Shown in pieces: positions 44,574-52,497 of a DNA stretch of 64,000 nt. The notes under the pieces are model-generated. The model saw only the letters and a list, made by a program, of their open reading frames with translations. It made no database searches and was not told the DNA's origin. A program made the translations under genes and the position numbers. This stretch comes from Ahrensia marina (GTDB taxonomy: Bacteria; Pseudomonadota; Alphaproteobacteria; Rhizobiales; Rhizobiaceae): the NCBI RefSeq assembly GCF_001293565.1, contig NZ_JXMU01000001.1:124001-188000 (forward strand). The letters are read 5' to 3'. Each line of letters starts with the position of its first letter. Within the stretch, counting starts at the first letter, position 1.

Positions 44574-45148
44574 AACCGGGCGATAAAGTTACAACCGCGC
44601 GCCTAATTCTACGCCATTGGGATAAAACCAAAGACGGTGATGTATTTCATCGGTTAAGTAATGATGCCCAAATCATGGAGTTTTTCCCGCATCGGCGCAC
44701 CCGTGAAGAAGCAGACCAGATGTTGGGTGTCATTGCCAATATGATCACTGAGCACGGTTATGGGTGGACTGCGGTAGCTTTGAAAAGTACCGGACAGGTC
44801 ATCGGCATGGCCGGTATCGCCCCTGTTCGCGGCGATTTTCCCAACGGTCCGGGCACAGAAATCGGCTGGCGCTTTTTGCCGGAATTCTGGCATCAGGGTT
44901 ATGCGACAGAATCAGCCAGTGCTTTTCTGGACTATGGTTTTGAAGTGTTAGGTCTAAAGGAAATTATGGCTTTTGCCGTTCAAACAAACGCGAAATCCTT
45001 TGCGGTTATGGAGCGTATCGGCATGAGGTTGAAAAAGGGCCTTAGCTTCGATCATCCCAATATTCCGGCCGATCGGGATGATCTTCTTCGCCACGACACT
45101 TATGTCATTACGCGCGATGAGTGGCTCAAACAAAAAACGGCGGGTTAA
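44570..45148 (+). CDS. GNAT acetyltransferase (RimJ/RimL-like)
   Basis: A 192-residue acetyltransferase. TARLILRHWDKTKDGDVF at the start and EIGWRFLPEFWHQGYATESASAFL (acetyl-CoA P-loop region) place it in the RimJ/RimL-type GNAT group. ATNAKSFAVMERIGM-like sequence (QTNAKSFAVMERIGMRL) is the end motif. The target, a protein N-terminus or a small molecule, is unknown. It is coupled to serB by a 4-bp overlap. Confidence 0.85.
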   Translation: MKPGDKVTTARLILRHWDKTKDGDVFHRLSNDAQIMEFFPHRRTREEADQMLGVIANMITEHGYGWTAVALKSTGQVIGMAGIAPVRGDFPNGPGTEIGWRFLPEFWHQGYATESASAFLDYGFEVLGLKEIMAFAVQTNAKSFAVMERIGMRLKKGLSFDHPNIPADRDDLLRHDTYVITRDEWLKQKTAG

Positions 45149-45162
45149 ACCGCCGTTTCTTT
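45132..45162. terminator. Bidirectional terminator between the GNAT and degP genes
   Basis: A 9-bp stem (AAACGGCGG/CCGCCGTTT) has the GNAT stop codon in its six-base loop. On the minus strand it ends in TTTTTTG, the better terminator, for degP; on the plus strand a weaker CTTT follows. Confidence 0.85.
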
Positions 45163-45182
45163 AAGTTATGATTTAATAGGCC

Positions 45183-46721
45183 TTAGCCATCAATGCGGAT
45201 TGTCACAAAGCGCAAATTACCGTCTTTGTCGGCAATCATCAAAAGCGCATTTTTACGATCTTCATCTTTCAGATTATCAATCGCAGCGGAAATATCCTCT
45301 GGAGATTTTACCGCTTCCTGCGCAATTTCAACAATCACCTGACCGGCGCTCACGCCTTTGCTCGCAGCAGCAGACCCGTCTTCCACATTGGTGATAACCA
45401 CGCCGCCAGTGACATCATCGCCAATTTCAAAGGTCTCACGCGCCGCATCGTCCAGCGCACTGAGTGTCATGCCGAACAATTCAACAGAACTGCTTTCTTC
45501 GGCGCTTTCTGACTCGTCGCTGTCACCTCCAGCCGAAGCAAGCTTCTCACCATCTTCAAGACGGCCAAGCGTTACTTTCAGCGTTTCTTTTTTGCCTTTG
45601 CGGATAACGTCAACATCGACAGCTTTACCAACAGGCGATTCAGCGACAATGCGTGGCAGATCACGCATTTCATCGATTTCCTTACCGTCGAATGCGACAA
45701 TCACATCGCCGGGCTGGATTGTTCCATCGTCAACCGGGCCACCTTCGATAACCCCGGCAACAAGCGCGCCTTTTGCTTCGTCCATAGCAAGGCTTTCAGC
45801 AATATCATCTGTGACCGGCTGGATACGAACACCGAGCCAGCCGCGGCGGGTTTCACCAAATTCACGTAACTGATCGATAACATTCATTGCCAGCTCTGAC
45901 GGAATTGAAAAACCGATACCGATTGAACCGCCAGAAGGTGAAATGATCGCCGTATTAATACCAATCACTTCGCCGTCCATATTAAACAACGGTCCGCCTG
46001 AATTACCCCGGTTAATCGCCGCATCTGTCTGGATGAAATTATCATACGGGCCGGATTGAATGTCGCGGCCAATCGCCGAAACGATACCGGTTGTCACCGT
46101 ACCGCCAAGGCCAAACGGGTTACCGATTGCCAGCACCCAGTCGCCAACACGCATCGCATCGGAATCACCGAACGACACCGCCTTTAAAGGATGCGCTTTA
46201 GGATCAACCTTAAGCACGGCAATATCCGTTTTCGGATCACGGCCAATAATTTCCGCGTCAACGCGCGAACCGTCGTTGAAGTTTGCAACGACCTCATCAG
46301 CGTCGGCAATCACGTGATTGTTCGTGATGATGATGCCTTCTTCGGCATCAAGCACAAAACCTGATCCAAGAGACTGGACTTTACGCGGGCCGGAAGGACC
46401 ACGGTTTGGCTGGTTATTGAAAAACTCGTCAAAAAATTCCTGAAACGGAGAGCCGTCCGGCAATTGAGGCCGCGGTACATTGCGGTCGCCGGGAGAGGAT
46501 TCAACTGTTTGCGAAGTTGAAATATTCACCACAGAATCGATCAAACGCTCAGACAAATCTGCTAACGATACCGGTCCGTTTTGAGCATAAGCTGGCGTGA
46601 CAAAAGATGCCTGCGGTACAAGTGCAGGCGCGGTGGCGGCAATCGTCGCAACCGACAAGGCCGCTATGCCCGTGCGTGTAATACCGTTGCGCAGTTGCGC
46701 ACCAAGCTCAGAAATTCTCAT
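45183..46721 (-). CDS. Do/DegP-family periplasmic serine protease
   Basis: A 512-residue HtrA protease with a signal peptide ending near PAYAQ (residue 47). The catalytic triad is H136 (TNNHV), D166 (KTDIAVL) and S241 (RGNSGGPL), and two PDZ domains follow (about 290-380 and 430-505). It degrades or refolds damaged periplasmic proteins. GGAGG lies five bases before ATG 46721. It lies downstream of hflKC and DUF2065, as is usual in alphaproteobacteria. The 162 bp before it could hold its own promoter, but I see no clear one. Confidence 0.93.
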   Translation of the reverse strand: MRISELGAQLRNGITRTGIAALSVATIAATAPALVPQASFVTPAYAQNGPVSLADLSERLIDSVVNISTSQTVESSPGDRNVPRPQLPDGSPFQEFFDEFFNNQPNRGPSGPRKVQSLGSGFVLDAEEGIIITNNHVIADADEVVANFNDGSRVDAEIIGRDPKTDIAVLKVDPKAHPLKAVSFGDSDAMRVGDWVLAIGNPFGLGGTVTTGIVSAIGRDIQSGPYDNFIQTDAAINRGNSGGPLFNMDGEVIGINTAIISPSGGSIGIGFSIPSELAMNVIDQLREFGETRRGWLGVRIQPVTDDIAESLAMDEAKGALVAGVIEGGPVDDGTIQPGDVIVAFDGKEIDEMRDLPRIVAESPVGKAVDVDVIRKGKKETLKVTLGRLEDGEKLASAGGDSDESESAEESSSVELFGMTLSALDDAARETFEIGDDVTGGVVITNVEDGSAAASKGVSAGQVIVEIAQEAVKSPEDISAAIDNLKDEDRKNALLMIADKDGNLRFVTIRIDG

Positions 46722-46883
46722 ATAATCCTCCATAGAAGCTTTGACCTTTTGGCCGGTGCCCTGATTGAATACTATTGTTTAAAAGAAATAAGGCCGAACT
46801 TCGTTCCCGCAAAGGGCAGATAACGACAAAGTGAAAAAACATGCCCGTGTCATTTCTAAAAAGTTCATGAGCCGAGCCTTCGA

Positions 46884-47072
46884 TTACCCGCGCGCAAACC
46901 ACACGATCACGAGCCCGACAAGAGCCAGCGCAATACCCGCGATCTGAATATCGTTTCGTGGTGTTGCAATGAGAAACTCGCCAAGCTTCTTGGCCAAAGA
47001 TGGAAAAACGCCGTAGAGCAAGCCCTCAATAACGAGAACAAGCCCTACGGCGGTAATCAGAGTGCTAAGCAT
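46884..47072 (-). CDS. DUF2065 family small membrane protein
   Basis: A 62-residue inner-membrane protein with two hydrophobic helices and a cytoplasmic or periplasmic loop containing LAKKLGEFLIATPRNDI. It is a DUF2065 member, usually found next to hflC as here. Its ATG shares a base with the hflC stop (TGATG), which couples translation. Its function is unknown, though a role with HflKC or FtsH is likely. Confidence 0.85.
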   Translation of the reverse strand: MLSTLITAVGLVLVIEGLLYGVFPSLAKKLGEFLIATPRNDIQIAGIALALVGLVIVWFARG

Positions 47073-48028
47073 CAATTGCTTGCGCTAGGCGCTTGGTTAG
47101 GAGCGCTGGAAGGCGCTGTACCAGAATTGGAGGCTGCAGGAGCTGTACCACCCGCATTTTCAAAATAGCGGAAGAATTCTGAATCAGGCGAAAGCACAAG
47201 TGTTGTGCCTGACTGCTGCAATGATGAAGCATAGGCTGCCATTGAGCGATAGAATTCAAAGAACTCAGGGTCACGGTTGAACGCATCGGCAAACACACGG
47301 TTACGCTCGGCATCGCCTTCACCGCGAATGATTTCAGATTCGCGCTTGGCTTCTGAAACCGTTTCAACAACCTGACGATCTGCAATCGCACGAATTGCCT
47401 GCGCGTTTTCGCGACCGCGCGCACGCAGACGTTCCGCTTCGGCAAGACGTTCCGCTTTCATTCGGTCATAAGTCTGCTGGGAAACTTCTGACGTCAAATC
47501 GGTACGCACAATGCGCACGTCCTTGATATCAAGGCCCAGCGAGGTTGCGTCTGCTGTAAGCAAGCTGCGTACTTCGCTCATCATCTGGGTACGTTCTTCT
47601 GATAGCGCAGCCTCAAAACCACGCAAACCGTAGACCCGGCGAAGTGCCGCATCAAAACGTGTTCTCAAACGCGCTTCAGCCGCAGCAAGATCACCGGAAA
47701 CAACAGAGCGGAAACGGCGTGCGTCTGTGATTTTATATGTCAGAAACGCATTCACTTCATAAAAGCGGCCACCGGAAACCTGGACCGGCGGGGTATCTGC
47801 CAAATCAAGACGCAGCAGACGGTCGTCAATCAGCTGAACTGTGTCGAAACCGGCAAAAGCAAACGGTGCCTTGAAATAAAGGCCCGGCTCTGTGTGAACA
47901 CGCTGAATTTCACCAAACCGCAAAACAACAGCCTGCTGACGTTCGTTAACAACGAACACGGACGCATAGATCGCGATGAGAACCGCAATGAGAAGTGCGC
48001 CAATAATAGGTAATTTATTGCTGTTCAT
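47072..48028 (-). CDS. hflC: FtsH modulator HflC
   Basis: A 318-residue SPFH/band-7 protein with one N-terminal membrane helix (ALLIAVLIAIYASVFVV). The periplasmic SPFH domain and the long coiled coil (residues about 180-260, with RAEAERLRARGRENAQAIRA-like heptads) are evident. With HflK it forms a large cage around FtsH and restrains its activity. The C-terminus is Ala/Ser/Pro-rich. It starts one base inside the hflK stop (TAATG). Confidence 0.95.
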   Translation of the reverse strand: MNSNKLPIIGALLIAVLIAIYASVFVVNERQQAVVLRFGEIQRVHTEPGLYFKAPFAFAGFDTVQLIDDRLLRLDLADTPPVQVSGGRFYEVNAFLTYKITDARRFRSVVSGDLAAAEARLRTRFDAALRRVYGLRGFEAALSEERTQMMSEVRSLLTADATSLGLDIKDVRIVRTDLTSEVSQQTYDRMKAERLAEAERLRARGRENAQAIRAIADRQVVETVSEAKRESEIIRGEGDAERNRVFADAFNRDPEFFEFYRSMAAYASSLQQSGTTLVLSPDSEFFRYFENAGGTAPAASNSGTAPSSAPNQAPSASN

Positions 48029-49158
48029 TAGTTGTTTCCTCCGTCATTGCGGCGGTTTTGAACCTCTGGCAATGGCAGATACGGGACAACGCCGCCACCA
48101 TCTTTGTCGAGGATAATTTTGTTTGAATCACGCAGTACGCCTTCCATGGTTTCAAGGAAGAGACGTTTACGCGTTACTTCAGGAGCCAGCCTGTACTGGT
48201 CATAGATCGAGATAAAGCGGGCCGCCTCACCTTCTGCTTCCTGTACAACGCGTGTTGCATACGCAGACGCTTCTTCGCGGATTTGCGCAGCTTCACCACG
48301 GGCAGCACCTAGCTGCTGGTTTGAATACTGGTTGGCCTCTTCGCGGAAGCGGTCTTCGTCCTGCTCGGCACGCTGAACTTCTTCAAAGGCATCAGCCACT
48401 TCGCGTGGCGGAGCAGCGTCCTCGATAGAGACAGTGTTGACCTGAATACCGGCACCATAGCTGTCCAAAGTCGCCTGCATTGAATTGCGCACGTCTTCAG
48501 CAATCGCAGCACGGTTATCACGGAACACGTCCTGCGCCGGACGGCGTCCAACGATTTCGCGCATCGCGCTTTCCGAAACCTGACGGACAACGTCATCCGG
48601 ACGCGATACATTAAACAGATAATCCTGCGGGTTGATCACGGAGTATAGAACCGCAAACTGCACATCCACAATGTTCTGGTCACCCGAAAGCATCAGGCCG
48701 GTTGAACCGGTGCGGCTTGTGCCGGCACCAATTGCCACCTGTTTTTCAACGATTTTGACTTTTTCAACGCTCTCGACCGGCCAGAAGTGGAAATGTAGGC
48801 CCGGCTGTGACAATTCTTCTTTCGGCTTACCGAACAAGAGTTCGACTGCGCGTTCATCGGTATCAACCTGATAAAATGCCTGCATGCCGTAAAGCACAAG
48901 AGCGCCCAAAACCAGCAACACGATAAATACACCGTTCGAACCACGGCCACCGCCGCCCGGAATAGCTTTCCTTAAACGGTCCTGTCCTTGCCTGATGATG
49001 TCTTCAAGATCGGGCGGTTGGTTACCGCCACCTCCATTATTCGGGCGTTTTGGGCCATTGCCCCATGGGCCGCCATTATCGCCGTTTCCACCATTATTAT
49101 TACCGCCGCCGCCCCAAGGGCCTCCGCCGCCATTACCGTTCTGATTGCTCCAGGGCAT
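48028..49158 (-). CDS. hflK: FtsH modulator HflK
   Basis: A 376-residue partner of HflC. A cytoplasmic Gly/Asn-rich segment (residues 5-40) precedes one membrane helix (VFIVLLVLGALVLYGM), the SPFH domain and a coiled coil ending near residue 330. ATG 49158 follows GAGAGGA. The upstream in-frame start at 49290 would add 44 residues unlike other HflK proteins. The 162 bp before it, up to folA, show no clear element. Confidence 0.95.
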   Translation of the reverse strand: MPWSNQNGNGGGGPWGGGGNNNGGNGDNGGPWGNGPKRPNNGGGGNQPPDLEDIIRQGQDRLRKAIPGGGGRGSNGVFIVLLVLGALVLYGMQAFYQVDTDERAVELLFGKPKEELSQPGLHFHFWPVESVEKVKIVEKQVAIGAGTSRTGSTGLMLSGDQNIVDVQFAVLYSVINPQDYLFNVSRPDDVVRQVSESAMREIVGRRPAQDVFRDNRAAIAEDVRNSMQATLDSYGAGIQVNTVSIEDAAPPREVADAFEEVQRAEQDEDRFREEANQYSNQQLGAARGEAAQIREEASAYATRVVQEAEGEAARFISIYDQYRLAPEVTRKRLFLETMEGVLRDSNKIILDKDGGGVVPYLPLPEVQNRRNDGGNN

Positions 49159-49320
49159 CAAAATCCTCTCAAACGAATAAACAAAGCTCCGCAGATGCAG
49201 AGCCATAGCATACATATTAGGACGCAGCTTAACCAGTTTCAACGCATTCGGCGCGTTTTTCGTTGCCTTTGAAGAGCAAATTTGACGCATCAGTTAAAAA
49301 TTAATGCATCAAGCCTGTCT

Positions 49321-49884
49321 TTATAGCTGAGTCTCGCTTTTGCGCTCATAGATAGCGAAACGTGTTTCGACACTGTCCTTTTCGCCTTTGGGCACATTTT
49401 CGTGTGAGACTTCCTGCCAAACATCTTTGTCAATTTCCGGAAAATACGTATCGCCGTCAATCTCAGCCAACACGTGCGTCACATAGAGTGTATGCGCCAT
49501 ATCAATGGCTTGCGCATAAATCTGCCCGCCGCCGATAACACATATTTCATCGGGCATAGGTGCGTCCGGATCATCCGGATCAGGCTCGGCACTTTCAAGA
49601 TGTGCGAGCGCCAGATCCAGCGCTGCGCCGATCGAGCCGACACGCATCACACCGTCGACCTGCCAGTCAGTATCGCGCGTAATCACAATATTCAGCCGGT
49701 TTGGCAGTGCTTTACCGATACTTTCGAACGTTTTACGTCCCATCACAACCGGCTTACCGATTGTCAGTGCCTTGAAGCGTTTAAGGTCGGTTGAAAGACG
49801 CCAAGGCATATCGCCCTCACGGCCAATCACACCGTTTTGCGAAACAGCAACAACAATCTCGATATGCGGCTCTATGTTTTTCAC
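49321..49884 (-). CDS. folA: Dihydrofolate reductase
   Basis: A 187-residue enzyme that regenerates tetrahydrofolate. [27 protein letters not shown] has the active-site Asp/Glu position and the Trp of the M20 loop; [12 protein letters not shown] and [13 protein letters not shown] bind NADPH. It contains a somewhat longer acidic loop ([16 protein letters not shown]) before the GGG motif. It is coupled by a 4-bp overlap to thyA, so the oxidised folate made by ThyA is recycled by the next gene product. Confidence 0.95.
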   Translation of the reverse strand: MKNIEPHIEIVVAVSQNGVIGREGDMPWRLSTDLKRFKALTIGKPVVMGRKTFESIGKALPNRLNIVITRDTDWQVDGVMRVGSIGAALDLALAHLESAEPDPDDPDAPMPDEICVIGGGQIYAQAIDMAHTLYVTHVLAEIDGDTYFPEIDKDVWQEVSHENVPKGEKDSVETRFAIYERKSETQL

Positions 49885-50675
49885 ACTGCCACCGGCGCTT
49901 TAATATGCGGATGCGGGTCATAATCAATAATTTCAAAATCCTCGAACTTGAAATCGGTCAGCGTCTTCACATCGGGATTGATTTTCAACTGTGGCAACGC
50001 TTTTGGCGCGCGCCCAAGCTGTGTTTTAACCTGCTCGAAATGGTTGGAATATAAATGCGCATCGCCAAGCGTATGCACAAAATCACCCACCTCTAAGTCA
50101 CAAACCTGCGCGATCATGTGCGTAAGCAGTGCATAGGATGCGATATTAAACGGAACGCCTAAGAAGATATCCGCAGAACGCTGGTAAAGCTGGCAGGATA
50201 ATTTTCCGTCCGCGACATAGAACTGGAACAGGCAGTGGCATGGCGGCAGCGCCATTTCATCAACCAAAACCGGATTCCAGGCGCTCACAATATGGCGGCG
50301 TGAATTCGGATTGTTTTTAATGCCTTCAACCAGTTTCTCGATCTGGTCGATACTTGTGCCGTCAGGCGCCGGCCATGAACGCCACTGGTAGCCGTAAACA
50401 GGGCCGAGATCGCCGTTTTCATCGGCCCACTCATCCCAAATTGACACGCCATTGTCTTTGAGCCACCCGATATTGGTATCACCGCGCAAAAACCATAGCA
50501 GCTCGATTATGATGGAGCGCAAATGAAGCTTTTTCGTCGTGACGAGCGGAAAACCCTCACTCAAATCAAAACGCATTTGGTGGCCGAAAACGGAGCGCGT
50601 ACCCGTGCCGGTACGATCGCCTTTATCAGCACCGTTTTCCATCACACGAGACATAAGATCGAGATATTGTTGCAT
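49881..50675 (-). CDS. thyA: Thymidylate synthase
   Basis: A 264-residue enzyme that methylates dUMP with methylene-H4folate. [15 protein letters not shown] contains the nucleophilic Cys; [24 protein letters not shown] is the dUMP-binding region; and [10 protein letters not shown] and [11 protein letters not shown] are the usual end. The length is that of the E. coli type. It leads the thyA-folA pair. Confidence 0.97.
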   Translation of the reverse strand: MQQYLDLMSRVMENGADKGDRTGTGTRSVFGHQMRFDLSEGFPLVTTKKLHLRSIIIELLWFLRGDTNIGWLKDNGVSIWDEWADENGDLGPVYGYQWRSWPAPDGTSIDQIEKLVEGIKNNPNSRRHIVSAWNPVLVDEMALPPCHCLFQFYVADGKLSCQLYQRSADIFLGVPFNIASYALLTHMIAQVCDLEVGDFVHTLGDAHLYSNHFEQVKTQLGRAPKALPQLKINPDVKTLTDFKFEDFEIIDYDPHPHIKAPVAV

Positions 50676-50742
50676 GCAAAGAGCCTTCTACGATTCCTGA
50701 ATAAAAATCCACAAATGACTGTCGCCCAAATAAAGATACGCA

Positions 50743-50770
50743 CAAAAAAGCCCCCGATTAACGGGGGCTT
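50743..50770 (-). terminator. Rho-independent terminator of the DUF2853 gene
   Basis: A 9-bp stem AAGCCCCCG/CGGGGGCTT with the loop TTAAT (minus strand) ends in TTTTTT. It lies 23 bases after the DUF2853 stop and before thyA. Confidence 0.9.
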
Positions 50771-50793
50771 GATCTAGTGCAATTTGACAACCA

Positions 50794-51102
50794 TTAAAGA
50801 TCGCCGAGCTTGCCTGCGTGTTTTGCCACAAGATAATAGAACGTCACGCGCGCTTTATTGCGGTCACCGGCCATTTCTTCGCAAACCTTAGAAACAAGTT
50901 CACCGCCAGCCGCTTCATCCATACCAAGCTTTTTGCCGCACCATTTTTCAACAACGCGGTCAAGTTCTGATTGGTCAGAACATGAAACCAGAGAAGCATC
51001 ACGGCTGCGCAACGCGATTCCCAGATGTTTAACAATCTTGTCTACAACTTCCTCACTTGCGCCCGAATCATAACGTTGCACATCACCTAGATAGTCACTC
51101 AT
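50794..51102 (-). CDS. DUF2853 family protein
   Basis: A 102-residue soluble helical protein of the DUF2853 family, known only as a small alphaproteobacterial and bacteroidal domain. WCGKKLGM and EEMAGDRNKARVTFYYLVAKH are its conserved parts. ATG 51102 follows GAGGGGAAA with suitable spacing; the in-frame start at 51150 has no ribosome site. The function is unknown. It is monocistronic. Confidence 0.85.
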   Translation of the reverse strand: MSDYLGDVQRYDSGASEEVVDKIVKHLGIALRSRDASLVSCSDQSELDRVVEKWCGKKLGMDEAAGGELVSKVCEEMAGDRNKARVTFYYLVAKHAGKLGDL

Positions 51103-51249
51103 AGATTTCCCCTCTTGAATGGACCGGTTTTGGACTGAATCGTCCGGCATTAACTAACGTTACCGGCAAATGTTCTTTAACAGCTACGTAAAGTCAAGCG
51201 CACGGCCTAATTTGGGGCTTTAATTTCATAAAGATAGCACCTATATAAG

Positions 51250-51333
51250 CTTTGCTGGCTTGCCAGCTATGGTGATAAATTGGCGTTGAAATAAACCATT
51301 CGGACCCGGGGGCGGTACCCGGCGCCTCCACCA
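51250..51333 (+). ncRNA. ssrA: tmRNA acceptor piece (two-piece, permuted ssrA)
   Basis: The acceptor half of a split tmRNA. CGCCTCC at 51323-51329 followed by ACCA is the 3' acceptor strand, and CCGGG-N7-CCCGG before it is the T arm. The stem pairs with GGGGGCG at 51378-51384 of the coding piece and has G-U at the third pair, the alanine identity element. The 5' end is not defined; a GCTGGC/GCCAGC hairpin starts near 51253. In permuted genes this half comes first and is cut from the precursor. Confidence 0.88.
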
Positions 51334-51377
51334 CCAACGGTTCGCATCGTGTTCAAAGCACGGGAACTTTTGATGAT

Positions 51378-51600
51378 GGGGGCGAAATAGGATCGACGAG
51401 GGCGTAAAGAGCGTACTTTCACTCGGCATGATACCGCCGTTATCGGGTCATTTGTATAGTTGCAAACGACAACTACGCGGAAGCACGTCTCGCTGCTTAA
51501 TGCGGTGCGACAGCTTCACATTAACTCCTAACGGTTCGCACTGTTAGGCGGGGTTCGCAGGCACCTGGCAACAGAAGCCTGCACTTTAATTTCTGCACAT
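51378..51600 (+). ncRNA. ssrA: tmRNA coding piece with proteolysis tag
   Basis: The messenger half of the two-piece tmRNA. It begins with GGGGGCG (acceptor 5' strand) and GAAATAGGATCGACGAGGG. The tag frame at 51462-51500 reads ANDNYAEARLAA and stop, the standard alphaproteobacterial degron ending in LAA. Pseudoknot-type stems follow (CTCCTAACGG and GCAGGC/GCCTGC). The 3' end near 51600 is estimated. The loop 51334-51377 is removed from the precursor. The mature pair rescues stalled ribosomes. Confidence 0.95.
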
Positions 51601-51703
51601 TTCCAGATATTTATATGAGCAAGTGTCTTACCTGCCTCTTGACCTTAACCCGTGTTCGGCGCACATCTGCATTTATAGCAATGAAGAGGAAAGTACGTAA
51701 AAG

Positions 51704-52252
51704 ATGACAGAAGACATTCTGCGATATGACATTCTGGTACAAAATGCCCTGCGCGGCGTTATTCGCAAAGTGCTGTCTGAAGTCGACAAAACCGGCCTTC
51801 CGGGCAATCATCACTTCTTCATTACGTTTTTGACAGGCGCTCAAGGCGTTAAAGTGTCAAACCGCATCAAGGAACAATATCCTGAGCAGATGACGATTGT
51901 TCTTCAACACCAATATTGGGAACTTGAAGTCAACGAAACAGGCTTTGGTATCGGGCTTTCATTTTCCGACATCCCTGAAAAACTCTATATTCCTTACGCT
52001 GCTATTCGCGGATTCTATGATCCTTCGGTCAATTTCGAACTCGAATTTGATGTCGAACAGTCAGAGGATCAGGAAGAGACGAGCGGCGACGTGGCGACAA
52101 TCGGCGCGGCAACGTCAGTCCTGCAGGATGATTCAGCAAGCGACAAAGCAGAGAACAAGGAAACGCCGGACGAAGATGACCAATCTTCAAATGAGGACGG
52201 TGACGGTTCTGCGGATGTCGTTTCACTCGATTCGTTCCGCAAGAAGAAATAA
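51704..52252 (+). CDS. sspB: SspB-family ClpXP adaptor
   Basis: A 182-residue adaptor that binds ssrA-tagged proteins and carries them to ClpXP. The substrate-binding domain covers residues 5-110 (RYDILVQNALRGVIRKVL, HFFITFLTG, LQHQYWELEV, SFSDIPEKLYIPY), and the acidic disordered linker ends in a short basic C-terminal motif (SLDSFRKKK) that would touch ClpX. It is the alpha-type SspB of alphaproteobacteria. It starts about 100 bp after the tmRNA coding piece, so tag and adaptor are neighbours. A GAGGAAAG-type ribosome site precedes it. Confidence 0.93.
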   Translation: MTEDILRYDILVQNALRGVIRKVLSEVDKTGLPGNHHFFITFLTGAQGVKVSNRIKEQYPEQMTIVLQHQYWELEVNETGFGIGLSFSDIPEKLYIPYAAIRGFYDPSVNFELEFDVEQSEDQEETSGDVATIGAATSVLQDDSASDKAENKETPDEDDQSSNEDGDGSADVVSLDSFRKKK

Positions 52253-52479
52253 TGCTGGCGCGCAAGCGATCAATTTCCATCTCCGGTCATCGAACCAGCT
52301 TTTCGCTTGAAGATATTTTCTTTGATGATTTGTGCCATCTGGCCAAGCAAGACGGCCTTTCCATTGCGGCGCTTGTCACCAAAATAGACAATGAGCGCCC
52401 GCGTGACAGTAATCTGTCTTCAGCGCTTAGATTGTATGTGCTGAATGCCGCCAAAAAAGGCCATTTCCAAGCCCTGTAA
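52252..52479 (+). CDS. Ribbon-helix-helix domain protein
   Basis: A 75-residue protein of the RHH_4 family. The beta strand RSISISGHRTSFSLED is followed by two helices (FDDLCHLAKQDGLSIAALVTKID). It could be a small DNA-binding regulator. Its ATG shares a base with the sspB stop (TAATG), so it is coupled to sspB. Confidence 0.85.
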   Translation: MLARKRSISISGHRTSFSLEDIFFDDLCHLAKQDGLSIAALVTKIDNERPRDSNLSSALRLYVLNAAKKGHFQAL

Positions 52480-52497
52480 TCATCAACCTAAGCGATA

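Noticed and set aside
51241-51429. Minus-strand frame across the tmRNA
   Set aside because: The DNA is accounted for by the two tmRNA pieces; an overlapping protein is not needed.
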